64,000 nucleotides of DNA from JAJAZB01 sp965249815 (GTDB taxonomy: Bacteria; Bacteroidota; Bacteroidia; Cytophagales; Spirosomataceae). Shown here in pieces: positions 7,719-16,941 of the stretch (positions are counted from its first letter, which is position 1; the number at the start of each line of letters is the position of its first letter). Position numbers and translations under genes: made by a program. The stretch lies in the NCBI GenBank assembly GCA_965249815.1, contig CBDFMV010000003.1, forward strand, positions 1,178,001 to 1,242,000. Direction: 5' to 3'. Below the pieces are notes generated by a model that ran no database searches, was not told where the DNA came from, and was given only the letters and a program-made list of their open reading frames with translations.

Positions 7719-9368
7719 TCACTCCTTCATCAACCCCGCCCGAATCACTTTCTTGTCCATTTTCCCAACCGAGGTTTTTGGAATGGCCTCCACGAAGGCA
7801 ATGGTTTCGGGCACCGTCCACTTGTTGATCTCGCCGCGCTCGACGTAGGGCTGGAGGTGCGCCCGGATGTCGGCGTCGGTGGCCGTGTGGCCGGGTCGGA
7901 GCACAATGCTGGCGTGGGGCCGCTCGCCCCATTTCACGTCGGGAATGCTCACCACGGCTACTTCGGCCACCGCCGGGTGCAGGCCGATGAGGCTTTCCAG
8001 ATCAATCGAACTGACCCACTCGCCGCCGGTTTTGATCACGTCTTTGATGCGGTCGGCGATTTTGATGAAACCCCGCTCGTTGATCGTCGCCACGTCGCCG
8101 GTGTGGAGCCAGCCGCCGCGCCAGAGTTCTTCCGATTTTTCGGGTTCCTTGAAATAGCCCTGCGTCAGCCACGGGGCGCGTGTGACCACTTCGCCCATCG
8201 TTTCGTCGTCGGCGGGCACGTCGTGGCCCGCTTCGTCCACCACACGGAGGTCCACCAGCACAGCGGGTGCGCCCGCGCGGATGCGGGCTTCCACTTCGGC
8301 ATCGAGGTCGAGGGTGGCTTGTTCAGCCTGGCTCAGGTACGACCCCGACAGCAGCGGGCAGGTTTCCGACATGCCGTAGCCGACACTGACCTCGATGCCC
8401 CGCGCCAGGGCGGCTTTGGCCAGGGCTTTGGGCAGAGCCGAACCGCCGATCAGCACTTTCCACTTCGACAAATCCACCTGCTGCACGGCCGGGTGGCCGA
8501 CGAACATCTGCAAAATCGTGGGCACGCAGTGCGAAATGGTAGGCTGGTGAGTCAGAAACAGTTTCAGCGTCATTTCCGGCTCAAATTTTCCCACGTACAC
8601 CTGCTTCATGTTGAGCAGCGTAGCCGCGAAGGGAAAGCCCCAGGCGTGGACGTGGAAGAAGGGCGTCAGCGGCATGTACACGTCGGCGTTGTTGACCGTG
8701 CCGGAGCGGGCCAGACTGCTCACTTGAATGGCCAGGGCCAGCGTGTGGAGCACAATCTGGCGGTGGGTGAAAAACACGCCCTTCGGGTTGCCGGTGGTGC
8801 CGGTGGTGTAAAACGTGGTCGCCACGGCGTCTTCGTCGAAATCCTCGAAGGCGTACTGGTCGGAGGCCGCCGCGAGCAACGCCTCGTACTCGCCCGCCAC
8901 CGGGAGCGTCGCCTCAGGCAGGGGCGCGTCCTCGGCGGCCACGATGACGTGCCGGACGGTCGTAAACTGCCCCGCCAACTGGTTGAGCAGCGGCACGAAA
9001 TCGGCGTGGGCCAGGATGACCACGTCTTCGGCGTGGTTGATGGTGTAGAGAATCTGGGCCGGGGAAAGCCGCCAGTTGATCGTGTGGATGACATGGCCCG
9101 TCATCGGAATGGCGAAGAAACTTTCGAGGTAGCGGTGGCTGTCGTAGTCTATCACGGCGATGGTTTCGCCGCCGTTCAGGCCGAGGTTTTTGAAGACGTT
9201 CGCCAGCCGGGCCACGCGCTTCCGCAGTTCAACATAATTGTAGCGCACCCGGTCGCGGTACACGATTTCGCGGTCGGGTTCGAGCCGGGTCGAATGGTCG
9301 AGAATCCGCTTGATGAGCAGCGGGTAAGCGAAGGCGGAGGGCGTCGGGGCGATTTTCCGGAGGTTCAT
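7719..9368 (-). CDS. Medium/long-chain acyl-CoA synthetase (AMP-forming)
   Basis: 549-residue ANL-superfamily enzyme. It forms an acyl-adenylate and then acyl-CoA from a fatty acid, ATP and CoA. Visible motifs are the P-loop-like TTGTTGNPKGVFFTHR (about 190-205), the A5 region VGYGMSETCPLL, the A7 motif GWLHTGDVATINERGFIKIADR, and the A10 lysine in PKTSVGKMDKK near the C-terminus. Full length for the family. It would feed fatty-acid activation for beta-oxidation or lipid synthesis. It diverges from the DUF1080 gene across a 165-base gap. Confidence 0.9.
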   Translation of the reverse strand: MNLRKIAPTPSAFAYPLLIKRILDHSTRLEPDREIVYRDRVRYNYVELRKRVARLANVFKNLGLNGGETIAVIDYDSHRYLESFFAIPMTGHVIHTINWRLSPAQILYTINHAEDVVILAHADFVPLLNQLAGQFTTVRHVIVAAEDAPLPEATLPVAGEYEALLAAASDQYAFEDFDEDAVATTFYTTGTTGNPKGVFFTHRQIVLHTLALAIQVSSLARSGTVNNADVYMPLTPFFHVHAWGFPFAATLLNMKQVYVGKFEPEMTLKLFLTHQPTISHCVPTILQMFVGHPAVQQVDLSKWKVLIGGSALPKALAKAALARGIEVSVGYGMSETCPLLSGSYLSQAEQATLDLDAEVEARIRAGAPAVLVDLRVVDEAGHDVPADDETMGEVVTRAPWLTQGYFKEPEKSEELWRGGWLHTGDVATINERGFIKIADRIKDVIKTGGEWVSSIDLESLIGLHPAVAEVAVVSIPDVKWGERPHASIVLRPGHTATDADIRAHLQPYVERGEINKWTVPETIAFVEAIPKTSVGKMDKKVIRAGLMKE

Positions 9369-9533
9369 AGGTGGGTTGAGGTGCTATTTTTTCCTGGCAA
9401 AAACCAATGTTGCCAAAACTAAACAAAAAGCCCGCTGGTTTGGGCGGGCGGTGAAAAAGTACGCGGCGGAGTCAGCGCCGATTTGACCTGGATTGCGTAG
9501 TTTTCCGGCCAAACCTCTTTCCAACCAATTTCC

Positions 9534-10250
9534 ATGAACCCATTTCTGCTGTTTTGCGCCGCCATGAGCGGAGCCGTCCTGCTCGCCGACCAGCCGAACA
9601 CGCTCAGCACCGCCGAGAAAAAAGCGGGCTGGCAGCTCCTTTTCGACGGCAAAACCCTCAACGGCTGGCGCGGCTACCAGCACAAGGAACCCAAAAACTG
9701 GAAGGTGGAGAACGGCCTGATTCACGGCACCAACACCAACCAGAGCGAGGCCGCCCGCGCCGACCTGATCACCAACGCCGAGTACGACAACTTCGAACTG
9801 GCCTTTGAGTGGAAAGTCGGCCCGCTGGGCAACAGCGGCGTCATGTACCGCGCCACCGAAGTCCACAAGCAGCCGTACTACAGCGGGCCGGAGTACCAGC
9901 TCGAAGGCTACGCCGCCGACTACGCCCGGCGCGGCGAAAAACTCCCGCTGACGGTGCTGCAACTCACCGGCGCGGCCTACGACATGTACGAAAACCCGCT
10001 CAACAACGCCCGCCCGCTCGGCGAATTCAACGAGAGCCGAATCCTGGTAAACGGCGCGAACGTGGAGCACTGGCTCAACGGCAAGAAAGTCCTCGAATAC
10101 GAGCTTTGGTCGGACGATTGGAAGGCCCGCAAGGCAAAGTCGAAATGGAAAGCCGAAGCTGATTACGGCATGGCCAAAAAGGGCCACATCGCCTTCCAGG
10201 ACCACGGCACGGAGGTCTGGTACCGGAGCGTCAAGCTACGGAAGTTGTAG
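9534..10250 (+). CDS. DUF1080 / 3-keto-disaccharide hydrolase-family protein
   Basis: 238 residues, signal peptide (LLFCAAMSGAVLLADQ), then a single DUF1080 jelly-roll domain. Family landmarks are GWQLLFDGKTLNGWRGY, WKVENGLIHG, 'NFELAFEWKVGPLGNSGVMYR', 'GPEYQLEG' and the final 'GHIAFQDHGTEVWYRSVKLR'. Some members hydrolyse 3-keto-glycosides made by Gfo/Idh/MocA oxidoreductases. The next gene, convergent and overlapping by 20 bases, is a Gfo/Idh/MocA protein, which makes that role plausible but not proven. Confidence 0.85.
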   Translation: MNPFLLFCAAMSGAVLLADQPNTLSTAEKKAGWQLLFDGKTLNGWRGYQHKEPKNWKVENGLIHGTNTNQSEAARADLITNAEYDNFELAFEWKVGPLGNSGVMYRATEVHKQPYYSGPEYQLEGYAADYARRGEKLPLTVLQLTGAAYDMYENPLNNARPLGEFNESRILVNGANVEHWLNGKKVLEYELWSDDWKARKAKSKWKAEADYGMAKKGHIAFQDHGTEVWYRSVKLRKL

Positions 10251-11256
10251 CCCGCACCCGTTCGATGATGCGCAGTTGTTCGACGAGCTCCTCCGGTTTC
10301 ACAGCCAGCGGTGCGCCTTCGGCGAGGACGGCGTAGAGGTTTTCAAAAAGCAACCCCCAATTGCCCGGCTCGGTCTGAAGCAACCCGCGAAACGGCACGC
10401 CGTTCAACTCGGTGTGCAGCAGGCCGTGCTGGCTTTCGGGTTCGACGCCAAAACCGGCTTGACCAGGCCGCAGACCCGCTTTCAGGTGGTCTTCCTGCGC
10501 GTCGAGGCCGGGTTTCAGAAACGAGCCTTTGGTGCCGTGCAGCACGTAGCGCGGCCCCGGTTCGCGCACGAGCAGGCTGGCCCGTAGGCGCACTTTCAGT
10601 TTTCCGTAATCGAGCCGCACGTCGAAGGCGTCGTCAATGCCGCTGCCGGGGCGCTGGGTGAACACCTCGCCGCCGACGGTTTGCGGTGCGCCGAACAGCG
10701 TGAGCGCCTGGTCGATGAGGTGCGCGCCGAGGTCGTAGAGAATGCCGCTGCCGGGGCCGGGGGTTTCTTTCCAGGGTTTGGGGTTTAGAATCGGCTTGTA
10801 GCGGTCGAAGTGGGCTTCGTAACTGAGCAATTCGCCGAGCCAGCCGTTCTCCAAGACTTTTTTCACCGTTTGAAAATCCCCGTCGAAGCGGCGGTTCTGG
10901 TAGGCGCTCAGCACGCGGTTCTGGGCTTTCGCCAGTGCAATCAACTCCTCGGCCTCTGCGACGGTGGTCGTCATCGGCTTTTCCACGAGCACGTGTTTCC
11001 CGGCCAACAACGCCCGGCGGGCGTAGTCGAAATGCGTTTCGTTGGGCGTGGTGATGCTGACCAGGTCAATTTCCGGGTCGGCCAGCACGGCCTCGAAGTC
11101 GTGCGAAACCTGCACCCAGTCGTAAATTTCCTTCGGCGTGTTCGAGCCGGAGGTGACAACGGTTTTGAGGCGAAACTTCGGGTTGGCGACGAGAAACGGG
11201 GCTTGCAGGTAGCGGCCGGACAGGCCGAAGCCGATGAGGGCGGTTTGGAGGGGCAT
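10231..11256 (-). CDS. Gfo/Idh/MocA-family NAD(P)-dependent oxidoreductase
   Basis: 341 residues. N-terminal Rossmann fold with GFGLSGRYLQAPFL (about 9-22) and the family signature HVLVEKPMTTTVAEAEELI with the conserved EKP lysine near 93. The C-terminal alpha/beta domain contains 'GSGILYDLGAHLIDQALTLFG' with the conserved Asp and His of the active site (DxGxHxxD). Such enzymes oxidise or reduce sugars and cyclitols with NAD(P)H. The 3' end overlaps the convergent DUF1080 gene. Confidence 0.9.
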   Translation of the reverse strand: MPLQTALIGFGLSGRYLQAPFLVANPKFRLKTVVTSGSNTPKEIYDWVQVSHDFEAVLADPEIDLVSITTPNETHFDYARRALLAGKHVLVEKPMTTTVAEAEELIALAKAQNRVLSAYQNRRFDGDFQTVKKVLENGWLGELLSYEAHFDRYKPILNPKPWKETPGPGSGILYDLGAHLIDQALTLFGAPQTVGGEVFTQRPGSGIDDAFDVRLDYGKLKVRLRASLLVREPGPRYVLHGTKGSFLKPGLDAQEDHLKAGLRPGQAGFGVEPESQHGLLHTELNGVPFRGLLQTEPGNWGLLFENLYAVLAEGAPLAVKPEELVEQLRIIERVRATTSVA

Positions 11257-11292
11257 TCGGAAAAGGAATTTTTCGGCAAAGATGCACTTTGC

Positions 11293-11604
11293 TCACGAAG
11301 CCATCGCCAACTGCCGCAATTCCAGCAAATCGGCCTCGGCTTCGGAGGTGATTGAGGAATTTATTGACTCCGAATCATAAAAATGTCCAACCAATTGATA
11401 AAGAAGCTGATAACTTGCGTAGGAAGCCAATTGCGGACTGGCCAGTTCTTTCACGAGCCGGGCGAAAAGTTTATCCTTACGGGCAATGTACTGCTCCACC
11501 AGAAACTCATCGTCCGACAAGCTGCGATGAATTTTGATTAACTCGTCCGTTTTTTTGACATCCTGAATCAGGTCGTACAACTTCAGCATTCGGGCATTTT
11601 TCAT
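11293..11604 (-). CDS. Small helical protein, partner of the upstream NTase-like gene
   Basis: 103 residues, predicted almost entirely helical (…LYDLIQDVKKTDELIKIH…), no recognisable domain, no signal peptide or TM helix. Its start overlaps the stop of the nucleotidyltransferase-like gene by 4 bases (ATGA), indicating coupled translation. The DNA looks AT-richer than the flanking genes. It could be the partner of a two-gene toxin-antitoxin or defence module. It lacks an evident HEPN R-x4-6-H motif, so I do not call it HEPN. Confidence 0.6.
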   Translation of the reverse strand: MKNARMLKLYDLIQDVKKTDELIKIHRSLSDDEFLVEQYIARKDKLFARLVKELASPQLASYASYQLLYQLVGHFYDSESINSSITSEAEADLLELRQLAMAS

Positions 11605-12104
11605 GATTCTTTCGGAAGAAACGTTAACTCCAAGAAACCTTTCGGGTGGATAATTCCCCGACGATTACGTTCGGTTTTGTCGAACTTGTCCATCCAATAA
11701 GCGCGATCACTCACATAAAGGGCGTACAGCCGGTGGTCGGGAGGAAAAACGCTCACCACGTACCCATCCACGCCGAAGCGCTGGACCGAATCCAGGTACT
11801 TCAGGAATTGCAGTTTCTCATGGCAGCGTTCGACCACGTCAAAGCTAATAAAATTGACTACATCCACGTCACGAGGCCGAGGCTCGTGGGTGGTGAAACT
11901 GCCATCGACCCATTGCACGAACGGCCCCCCCGGCAAGGTATCGCGGAGTGACGTCAGATAAGTCAGGTAACCCTCGAATAAACGCTGGCGTTCCGGCGTG
12001 CCAATTTGTTGAATGAATACGGCTTCCAATTCATCCAGGGAAGAAGGCAAATTGTAATTCGGGATAAGCAATCCGCGCTGGTTGAACGTCAGCATTTTGG
12101 TCAA
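11601..12104 (-). CDS. DUF6932-like putative nucleotidyltransferase
   Basis: 167 residues. The central 'QWVDGSFTTHEPRPRDVDVVNFI' resembles a minimal polymerase-beta-type nucleotidyltransferase core: a G-S turn followed about 10 residues later by D-x-D. The C-terminal part is basic and aromatic (YWMDKFDKTERNRRGIIHPKG). I recognise it as similar to the DUF6932 group, whose function is unknown to me. An ATG at 12104 is used; an in-frame ATG at 12095 is an alternative. It forms a two-gene unit with the overlapping helical protein and lies 15 bases downstream of recQ. Confidence 0.6.
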   Translation of the reverse strand: MTKMLTFNQRGLLIPNYNLPSSLDELEAVFIQQIGTPERQRLFEGYLTYLTSLRDTLPGGPFVQWVDGSFTTHEPRPRDVDVVNFISFDVVERCHEKLQFLKYLDSVQRFGVDGYVVSVFPPDHRLYALYVSDRAYWMDKFDKTERNRRGIIHPKGFLELTFLPKES

Positions 12105-12119
12105 GGAAAATCGGTTGTT

Positions 12120-14297
12120 TCACCCCACCCCCTCCTCCAGCTCCCAAAGCGCCAGCGCCAGCCGGATCAGCGCGTAGTCGTATTTCTGTTCGAGCAATTC
12201 GAAGAGCGGGGCGATGGCGTCGCCGCGTTTGAGGCCGATTTCCCGCGCCCCACCGACGATGACCGTGTACGCGGGCCGTTCGATGAATTGCCACAAATCC
12301 ACCTCGTGGCCTTCTTCGCGCACTTTCACGAGGTGCGCCACGATGGTCGAGGTGCTCAGGCTGCGCTGCCGGGCCATTTCTTCGAGCGACAGGCCCTGTT
12401 TGTACAGATCGAGCGTCTGGATGTAGGTGAAGCCTTTCACTACCCGGCCGCTGGGCTGCACCTGCGCGGTTTCGCGGGCAAACCCGAGGATTTCGTTGAT
12501 GAATGCCTCGCCAAAGCGCCGGAATTTCTCCTCGCCCACGCCCGAAATCTGTTTCATCTGGAACTCGCTGATGGGTCGTTTCTGGGCCATTTCCGACAGC
12601 GTCGCGTCGGAGAAAATCACGTACGGCGGCACCCCTTGCGTGTCGGCAATGGCCTTGCGGAGGGCGCGCAGGCGCTCGAACATGGCGTCTTTGATGACTT
12701 CCTTTTTCCCTCTTTCCTTCGGTTCGGCGGCGTCGCGGGCGGCCTGGCGCTCTTCGAACGGGATGAATTTCACCAGCGGTACCTCGCGCTCGCCCTTCAG
12801 CACGAGTCGGCTCACGGGGTTGAGTTTAAACGCGTGGCCTTCGTCGTAGGCGATGTCGACCACGCCGCTGTTGAGCAACTGACTGAGGTAGTCGGCCCAC
12901 TCCTCGCTCTTGAGGTCGCGGCCCACGCCGAAGGTGGGCAACTGGTCGTAGCCGTGCCGGAGGACGTTCTGGTTGCGGCTGCCGCGCAGGATGTCAATGA
13001 GTGCGCCCATGGCCACGCGCTCGCCGGTGCGGGCCACGCCCGACAGCGCTTTTTGCGCCAAAACCCGCCCTTCGAAGCGTTGACGCGGGTTTTTGCACAC
13101 ATCGCAGTTGCCGCAATCCCGCTCGACGGTTTCGTTGAAATAGCTCAGCAGAATCCGGCGGCGGCAAATGTCGGCCTCGGCGTACTGCTTCATCCGGGCG
13201 AGTTTGGCGCGCTGGAGTTCCTTCTGGGCTTCGGGCAATTCGGAGTTTTCGATCATATCCTGGCGCATGGCCACGTCCTGGTAGCTGTAAAACAGCACCG
13301 TGTCGGCGGGTTCGCCGTCGCGCCCGGCGCGGCCGATTTCCTGGTAAAAACTCTCGACGTTCGAGGGCAAATTGTAGTGCAGAATCCAGCGCACGTTCGA
13401 TTTGTCGATGCCCATGCCGAAGGCAATTGTGGCGACGATGATCTGGATATCGTCTTTCAGAAACGCTTCCTGCACCCGCGAGCGCTCTTCGGGCGCGCAG
13501 CCCGCGTGGTAGTGCTGGGCGCGGAAGCCTTCCTTGCGCAGCTTTTCGGCCACTTCTTCGGTGCTTTTCCGGCTCAGGCAGTACACGATGCCGGGCTGAC
13601 GGGGGTGTTTTTCCAGAAAATCCACCATGCGCTCGAGGCGCTTGCGGCCCGGCAACACAGTCAGGCTCAGGTTGGGCCGGTCGAAACTGGCGATGAAGGT
13701 CGGTGCCTCGGGAATGCCAAGCTGACCCAGAATGTCCTTGCGGGTCACCTTGTCGGCAGTAGCGGTGAGGGCGATGACGGGCACCGAGGGAAATTCCTGT
13801 TTCAGTACGCTCAATTGGCGGTATTCCGGGCGAAAGTCGTGGCCCCAGGCGGAGATGCAGTGGCTTTCGTCGATGGCAAACAGGCTGACGTTGAGTTTTT
13901 TCAAAAAATCGACCGTGCCGCCCGAAAACAAACGCTCCGGCGCGACGTAGAGCAGTTTGAGTTCGCCGAGTTTAGCCGCCCAGAGCACGGCGTCCTGCTC
14001 GCGGGGGCTGAGTGTGGAGTTCAGAAACGAGGCCCGCACGCCGTTGGCCCGTAGGGCTTCGACCTGGTCTTTCATCAAGGCGATGAGCGGCGAAATCACC
14101 ACGGCGAGGCCGTCTTTCACCAGCGCGGGCACCTGAAAACACACCGACTTACCCCCGCCCGTGGGCATAAGCACGAGGCAGTCGCGCCCGGCCAGTACGG
14201 TGTCGATGATCTCGGCCTGGAGGGGCCGGAAGTGGTCGTAGCCGAAGGTGTGTTTGAGAACCTGTTCTTTGGTGAACGTGGCAGCAGAAGACATCAT
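12120..14297 (-). CDS. recQ: ATP-dependent DNA helicase RecQ
   Basis: 725 residues, full RecQ architecture. Motif 0 is FGYDHFRPLQAEII; Walker A is MPTGGGKSVCF (about 44-54); the DEAH-type box is IDESHCISAWGHDFR; motif VI is YQEIGRAGRDG. A zinc site follows with CRRRILLSYF…CGNCDVC, then a winged-helix RQC domain, an HRDC domain (VPPYVIFSDATLSEMA) and a C-terminal helix-turn-helix extension (SLEEMARQRSLSTSTIVAHL) common in Bacteroidota RecQ. It unwinds 3'-5' in recombination and repair. The start could be Met1 or Met2. Confidence 0.97.
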   Translation of the reverse strand: MMSSAATFTKEQVLKHTFGYDHFRPLQAEIIDTVLAGRDCLVLMPTGGGKSVCFQVPALVKDGLAVVISPLIALMKDQVEALRANGVRASFLNSTLSPREQDAVLWAAKLGELKLLYVAPERLFSGGTVDFLKKLNVSLFAIDESHCISAWGHDFRPEYRQLSVLKQEFPSVPVIALTATADKVTRKDILGQLGIPEAPTFIASFDRPNLSLTVLPGRKRLERMVDFLEKHPRQPGIVYCLSRKSTEEVAEKLRKEGFRAQHYHAGCAPEERSRVQEAFLKDDIQIIVATIAFGMGIDKSNVRWILHYNLPSNVESFYQEIGRAGRDGEPADTVLFYSYQDVAMRQDMIENSELPEAQKELQRAKLARMKQYAEADICRRRILLSYFNETVERDCGNCDVCKNPRQRFEGRVLAQKALSGVARTGERVAMGALIDILRGSRNQNVLRHGYDQLPTFGVGRDLKSEEWADYLSQLLNSGVVDIAYDEGHAFKLNPVSRLVLKGEREVPLVKFIPFEERQAARDAAEPKERGKKEVIKDAMFERLRALRKAIADTQGVPPYVIFSDATLSEMAQKRPISEFQMKQISGVGEEKFRRFGEAFINEILGFARETAQVQPSGRVVKGFTYIQTLDLYKQGLSLEEMARQRSLSTSTIVAHLVKVREEGHEVDLWQFIERPAYTVIVGGAREIGLKRGDAIAPLFELLEQKYDYALIRLALALWELEEGVG

Positions 14298-14417
14298 GGG
14301 GCATATTTTACGAAAAAACGGAAGAATAAAGTTACCGCTTCGGGGCGGGGAAACCGCGACCGTTCGTGAAAAAAGTGCCCTGTCTTGAAGCCCCGCGCGA
14401 ACCGGCTCGGGGCCACG

Positions 14418-14957
14418 TCAGTCGGGCCGCGCGGCCCGCAGCGCCGCCACCTGCCCTCGGTGGCGGTCGAGGTGAAAGCGCAGGAATTGCAGCCGCTGCC
14501 GCACGTCGAGCGGGCCGGAAATCGGGTGCGGGTGGATGAGGCTTTCGGGGTCCTCGCCGGCCAGTTCGTTGACCAACCCCTGCAAGGGCAGTTGGAGCGA
14601 CATCAGCGAGGCTTTCCAAAACCCCAGCGCTCCCCCCAGCCGGGGCGCGGCCACGGCGGGAACCATCTCTTTCGGTTGCCAGGTGCGCGCCACGATTTCT
14701 TCGATGGACAGCCCCCGGTGAATCAGTTCGCCCGCGTAGCTGGGCTGGCCCGCCCGCTGGGCGTTCAGCAGTTTCCACAACCCGAAAATGCCGCCCTGCT
14801 CGGCCCAAAACAGGTGCTCGGTGATTTCGACGGCGTTCCAGGCGTCGGGCGCGGGTTTCCACTGGGCCTGGGTTTCGGTGAATTCTTCCAGTTCGGACAG
14901 GTACCGCAGGCGGGCGTCGGCCACGTCGGTGAGCAACGGGTGTAAGGAATTGGGCAT
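14418..14957 (-). CDS. DinB-like four-helix metal-dependent protein
   Basis: 179 residues from the preferred start (MPNSLHP); an in-frame ATG four codons earlier is possible. The family's three metal ligands are visible as His in 'AVEITEHLFWAEQGG' and in 'FHLDRHRGQVAAL', which match the DinB/YfiT fold. Related proteins include bacillithiol transferases and damage-inducible proteins of unknown activity. Stands alone between recQ and the glycosidase. Confidence 0.8.
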   Translation of the reverse strand: MPNSLHPLLTDVADARLRYLSELEEFTETQAQWKPAPDAWNAVEITEHLFWAEQGGIFGLWKLLNAQRAGQPSYAGELIHRGLSIEEIVARTWQPKEMVPAVAAPRLGGALGFWKASLMSLQLPLQGLVNELAGEDPESLIHPHPISGPLDVRQRLQFLRFHLDRHRGQVAALRAARPD

Positions 14958-15039
14958 GGAACAACGCAAAAAGCGGGGTGAATTTTACCGCTGAAAGATA
15001 GCGGGTTGCGCCTTTTTTCCCGTATTCCGGCCAGGATTC

Positions 15040-16596
15040 CTACTCTACGCCCACTTCCACCCGCGCCGTGGGCGCACTTTCGTTGTGCAGCCGGTCGAAG
15101 GCCGTGACCACGTACACGTACCGCTGACCGGGTCGGACGCGCTCGTCGGTGAAGGCCGTTTCGTCGGGCCTGCGCAGGGTGAGCAGGTGCGCGACGTTTT
15201 CCAGATCTTCGGGTTGCCCGGCTTCGAACCGGTACACGGCGTAGTAGCGGGCGCTTTCACCATCCGTCGCCGGTTCGGGGGCCTGCCAGAGCAGTTCGAC
15301 GGCTTGCCCGCCGGGAATGGCGCTGAGGCGGCGCGGAGCGCGGGGCGGGATGCTGTCTTTCCAGGGCATGGGCGGCACCAGCGCGGGCAGGCGGTAGAGA
15401 TCGGCCCGGAGCGAGTCTTGGAAGCCTTTGTAATTGTTGGTCAGGGATTTTGAACTGAAGAAAATCGTCCCGCTCACGCGGCTGAACCGCCGGTTGAAGC
15501 GCACCTGCTCGGGCAATTCCGAGGGGTTTTGCCAGCCCGCGTCGCCGCTGCCGAGGCGGTACGCGCCCTGGCCGATGTAGAGGTGCCGCTTGCCGCAGTT
15601 GGCCAGCCACCAGCTCACGAGCGGCTGGTAGGGCACCAGCCGGTGGGCCTGGTCGAAGTACACCTGCGGGGCGATGTAGTCGATCCAGCCTTCCTGCGCC
15701 CAGCGGCGGGTGTCGGCGTAGAGGTGGTAGTACGAACTTTGCCCACCCCGGGTTTCGGAGCCGTCGGGGTCGCGGTCGGAGCGGTTTTTCCAAACGCCCC
15801 CCGGACTGATGCCAAACTTCACGTAGGGCTTCACGGCCCGGATGGAATCGGAAATCTGCTTGATGAGCAAATCCAGGTTGCTGCGCCGCCAGTCGTCGAT
15901 GCTGGCGAAGGCCTGGCCGTATTTTTTGAACGTGGCCCCGTCGCGCAGCACCTGGCCGGTGACGTGGTAGGGGTAGAAATAATCGTCGAAGTGGATGCCA
16001 TCCACGTCGTAATTCCGCACAATGTTGATCACCACGCCGGTGATGTAGTCGCGCACGGCGGGCAGACCCATGTTGAAGAGTTTCGTGCCGTCGTAGGTCA
16101 GCATCCAGTCGGGGCGGGTGCGGCTGATGTGGTCGGGGGCGATGCTGGTGGCACTTTTGAAGGTAGCCCGGTTGAGATTCAGCCACGCGTGAAACTCCAG
16201 CCCGCGGGCGTGGCTTTCTTCAATCATGAAATCGAGCGGGTCGTAAAACGGCTCCGGCGCGCGGCCCTGCCGCCCGGTGAGCCACTGCGACCAGGGTTCG
16301 GCACTGCGGGCATAGTAGGCGTCGGCGGCGTCGCGCACCTGCACAAACACGGCGTTGAGGCCCGTGGTGCGGTGCGCATCGAGGATTTCCCGGAAATTTT
16401 GCTGCTGCGAAGCGGGGTTGTAGTCGCCTTGTCGGGGCCAGTCGATGTTGGCTACGGTGGCAATCCACACGGCGCGGAGTTCACGCTTGGGCGAAGGCGG
16501 GGGCACGGCGGCGGGCTTGGGGCCGAAACACGAAAGCAGGAAATTGATGACGAAGAAAAAACCGAGTAGCATTTTCAGACTGGGCACAAGCCGCAA
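15040..16596 (-). CDS. GHL10-family lipoprotein glycosidase with C-terminal Fn3-like domain
   Basis: 518 residues. Lipobox LLSCF near residue 23 predicts an outer-membrane or periplasmic lipoprotein. The catalytic region matches DUF187/GHL10: RAVWIATVANIDWP, FVQVRDAADAYY, FHAWLNLNRA, 'YDVDGIHFDDYFYPY', 'FGISPGGVWKN', 'IDYIAPQVYF'. Residues about 415-518 form a fibronectin-III-like sandwich (PRRLSAIPGGQAVELLW…RYVYVVTAFDRLHNES). GHL10 members are suspected glycosidases; some act on peptidoglycan or envelope glycans. Substrate cannot be assigned here. Confidence 0.9.
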   Translation of the reverse strand: MRLVPSLKMLLGFFFVINFLLSCFGPKPAAVPPPSPKRELRAVWIATVANIDWPRQGDYNPASQQQNFREILDAHRTTGLNAVFVQVRDAADAYYARSAEPWSQWLTGRQGRAPEPFYDPLDFMIEESHARGLEFHAWLNLNRATFKSATSIAPDHISRTRPDWMLTYDGTKLFNMGLPAVRDYITGVVINIVRNYDVDGIHFDDYFYPYHVTGQVLRDGATFKKYGQAFASIDDWRRSNLDLLIKQISDSIRAVKPYVKFGISPGGVWKNRSDRDPDGSETRGGQSSYYHLYADTRRWAQEGWIDYIAPQVYFDQAHRLVPYQPLVSWWLANCGKRHLYIGQGAYRLGSGDAGWQNPSELPEQVRFNRRFSRVSGTIFFSSKSLTNNYKGFQDSLRADLYRLPALVPPMPWKDSIPPRAPRRLSAIPGGQAVELLWQAPEPATDGESARYYAVYRFEAGQPEDLENVAHLLTLRRPDETAFTDERVRPGQRYVYVVTAFDRLHNESAPTARVEVGVE

Positions 16597-16674
16597 GGTA
16601 CGAATTTGACGCCGTCCGACGCCGTCGGTCGGCCATTCCGGCGCACAAATCCGGTCCGGCTGGCCGGTTTCTGG

Positions 16675-16839
16675 CTACGAGGCCACAGTTTTCGTGCCAC
16701 GTTTCATCTGACAACGGCACCGGTCCGAGCAGTATTTTACGTCTTCCCACACGGTTTCCCACTTTTTCCGCCACGTAAACGGGCGTTGGCAGACGAGGCA
16801 GGTTTTGGTGGGCAGGTCGGATTTCTTGCGCATTTTCAT
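16675..16839 (-). CDS. DUF2256 zinc-ribbon-like small protein
   Basis: 54 residues read by hand: starts MKMRKKSDLPTKTC, with the paired cysteines CLVC and C-x(4)-C (KYCSDRC), and the strongly conserved FTWRKKWE…WEDVKYC core. This is the DUF2256 signature, a short, probably zinc-binding protein often found near photolyase or flavoprotein genes; its role is unknown. Start at 16839 is chosen, though Met3 at 16833 is possible. It diverges from the amine oxidase gene 102 bases away. Confidence 0.85.
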   Translation of the reverse strand: MKMRKKSDLPTKTCLVCQRPFTWRKKWETVWEDVKYCSDRCRCQMKRGTKTVAS

Positions 16840-16941
16840 AAAACAACTCCGGGTTTCCCGTAGATTTTCGCAGATTTAAACCGCCGATGTACGCGAAAGT
16901 TCGGTGATCTCACCCGGCAATCCTCGGCAAGAAAACAACCC

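Noticed and set aside
9426..9450. GC hairpin GCCCGC / GCGGGC with A-run
   Set aside because: It lies in a divergent promoter region, so a terminator role is not supported; too short to call a repeat.
12006..14054. 682-codon plus-strand ORF over recQ
   Set aside because: Shadow in a high-GC gene; recQ on the minus strand has complete motifs.
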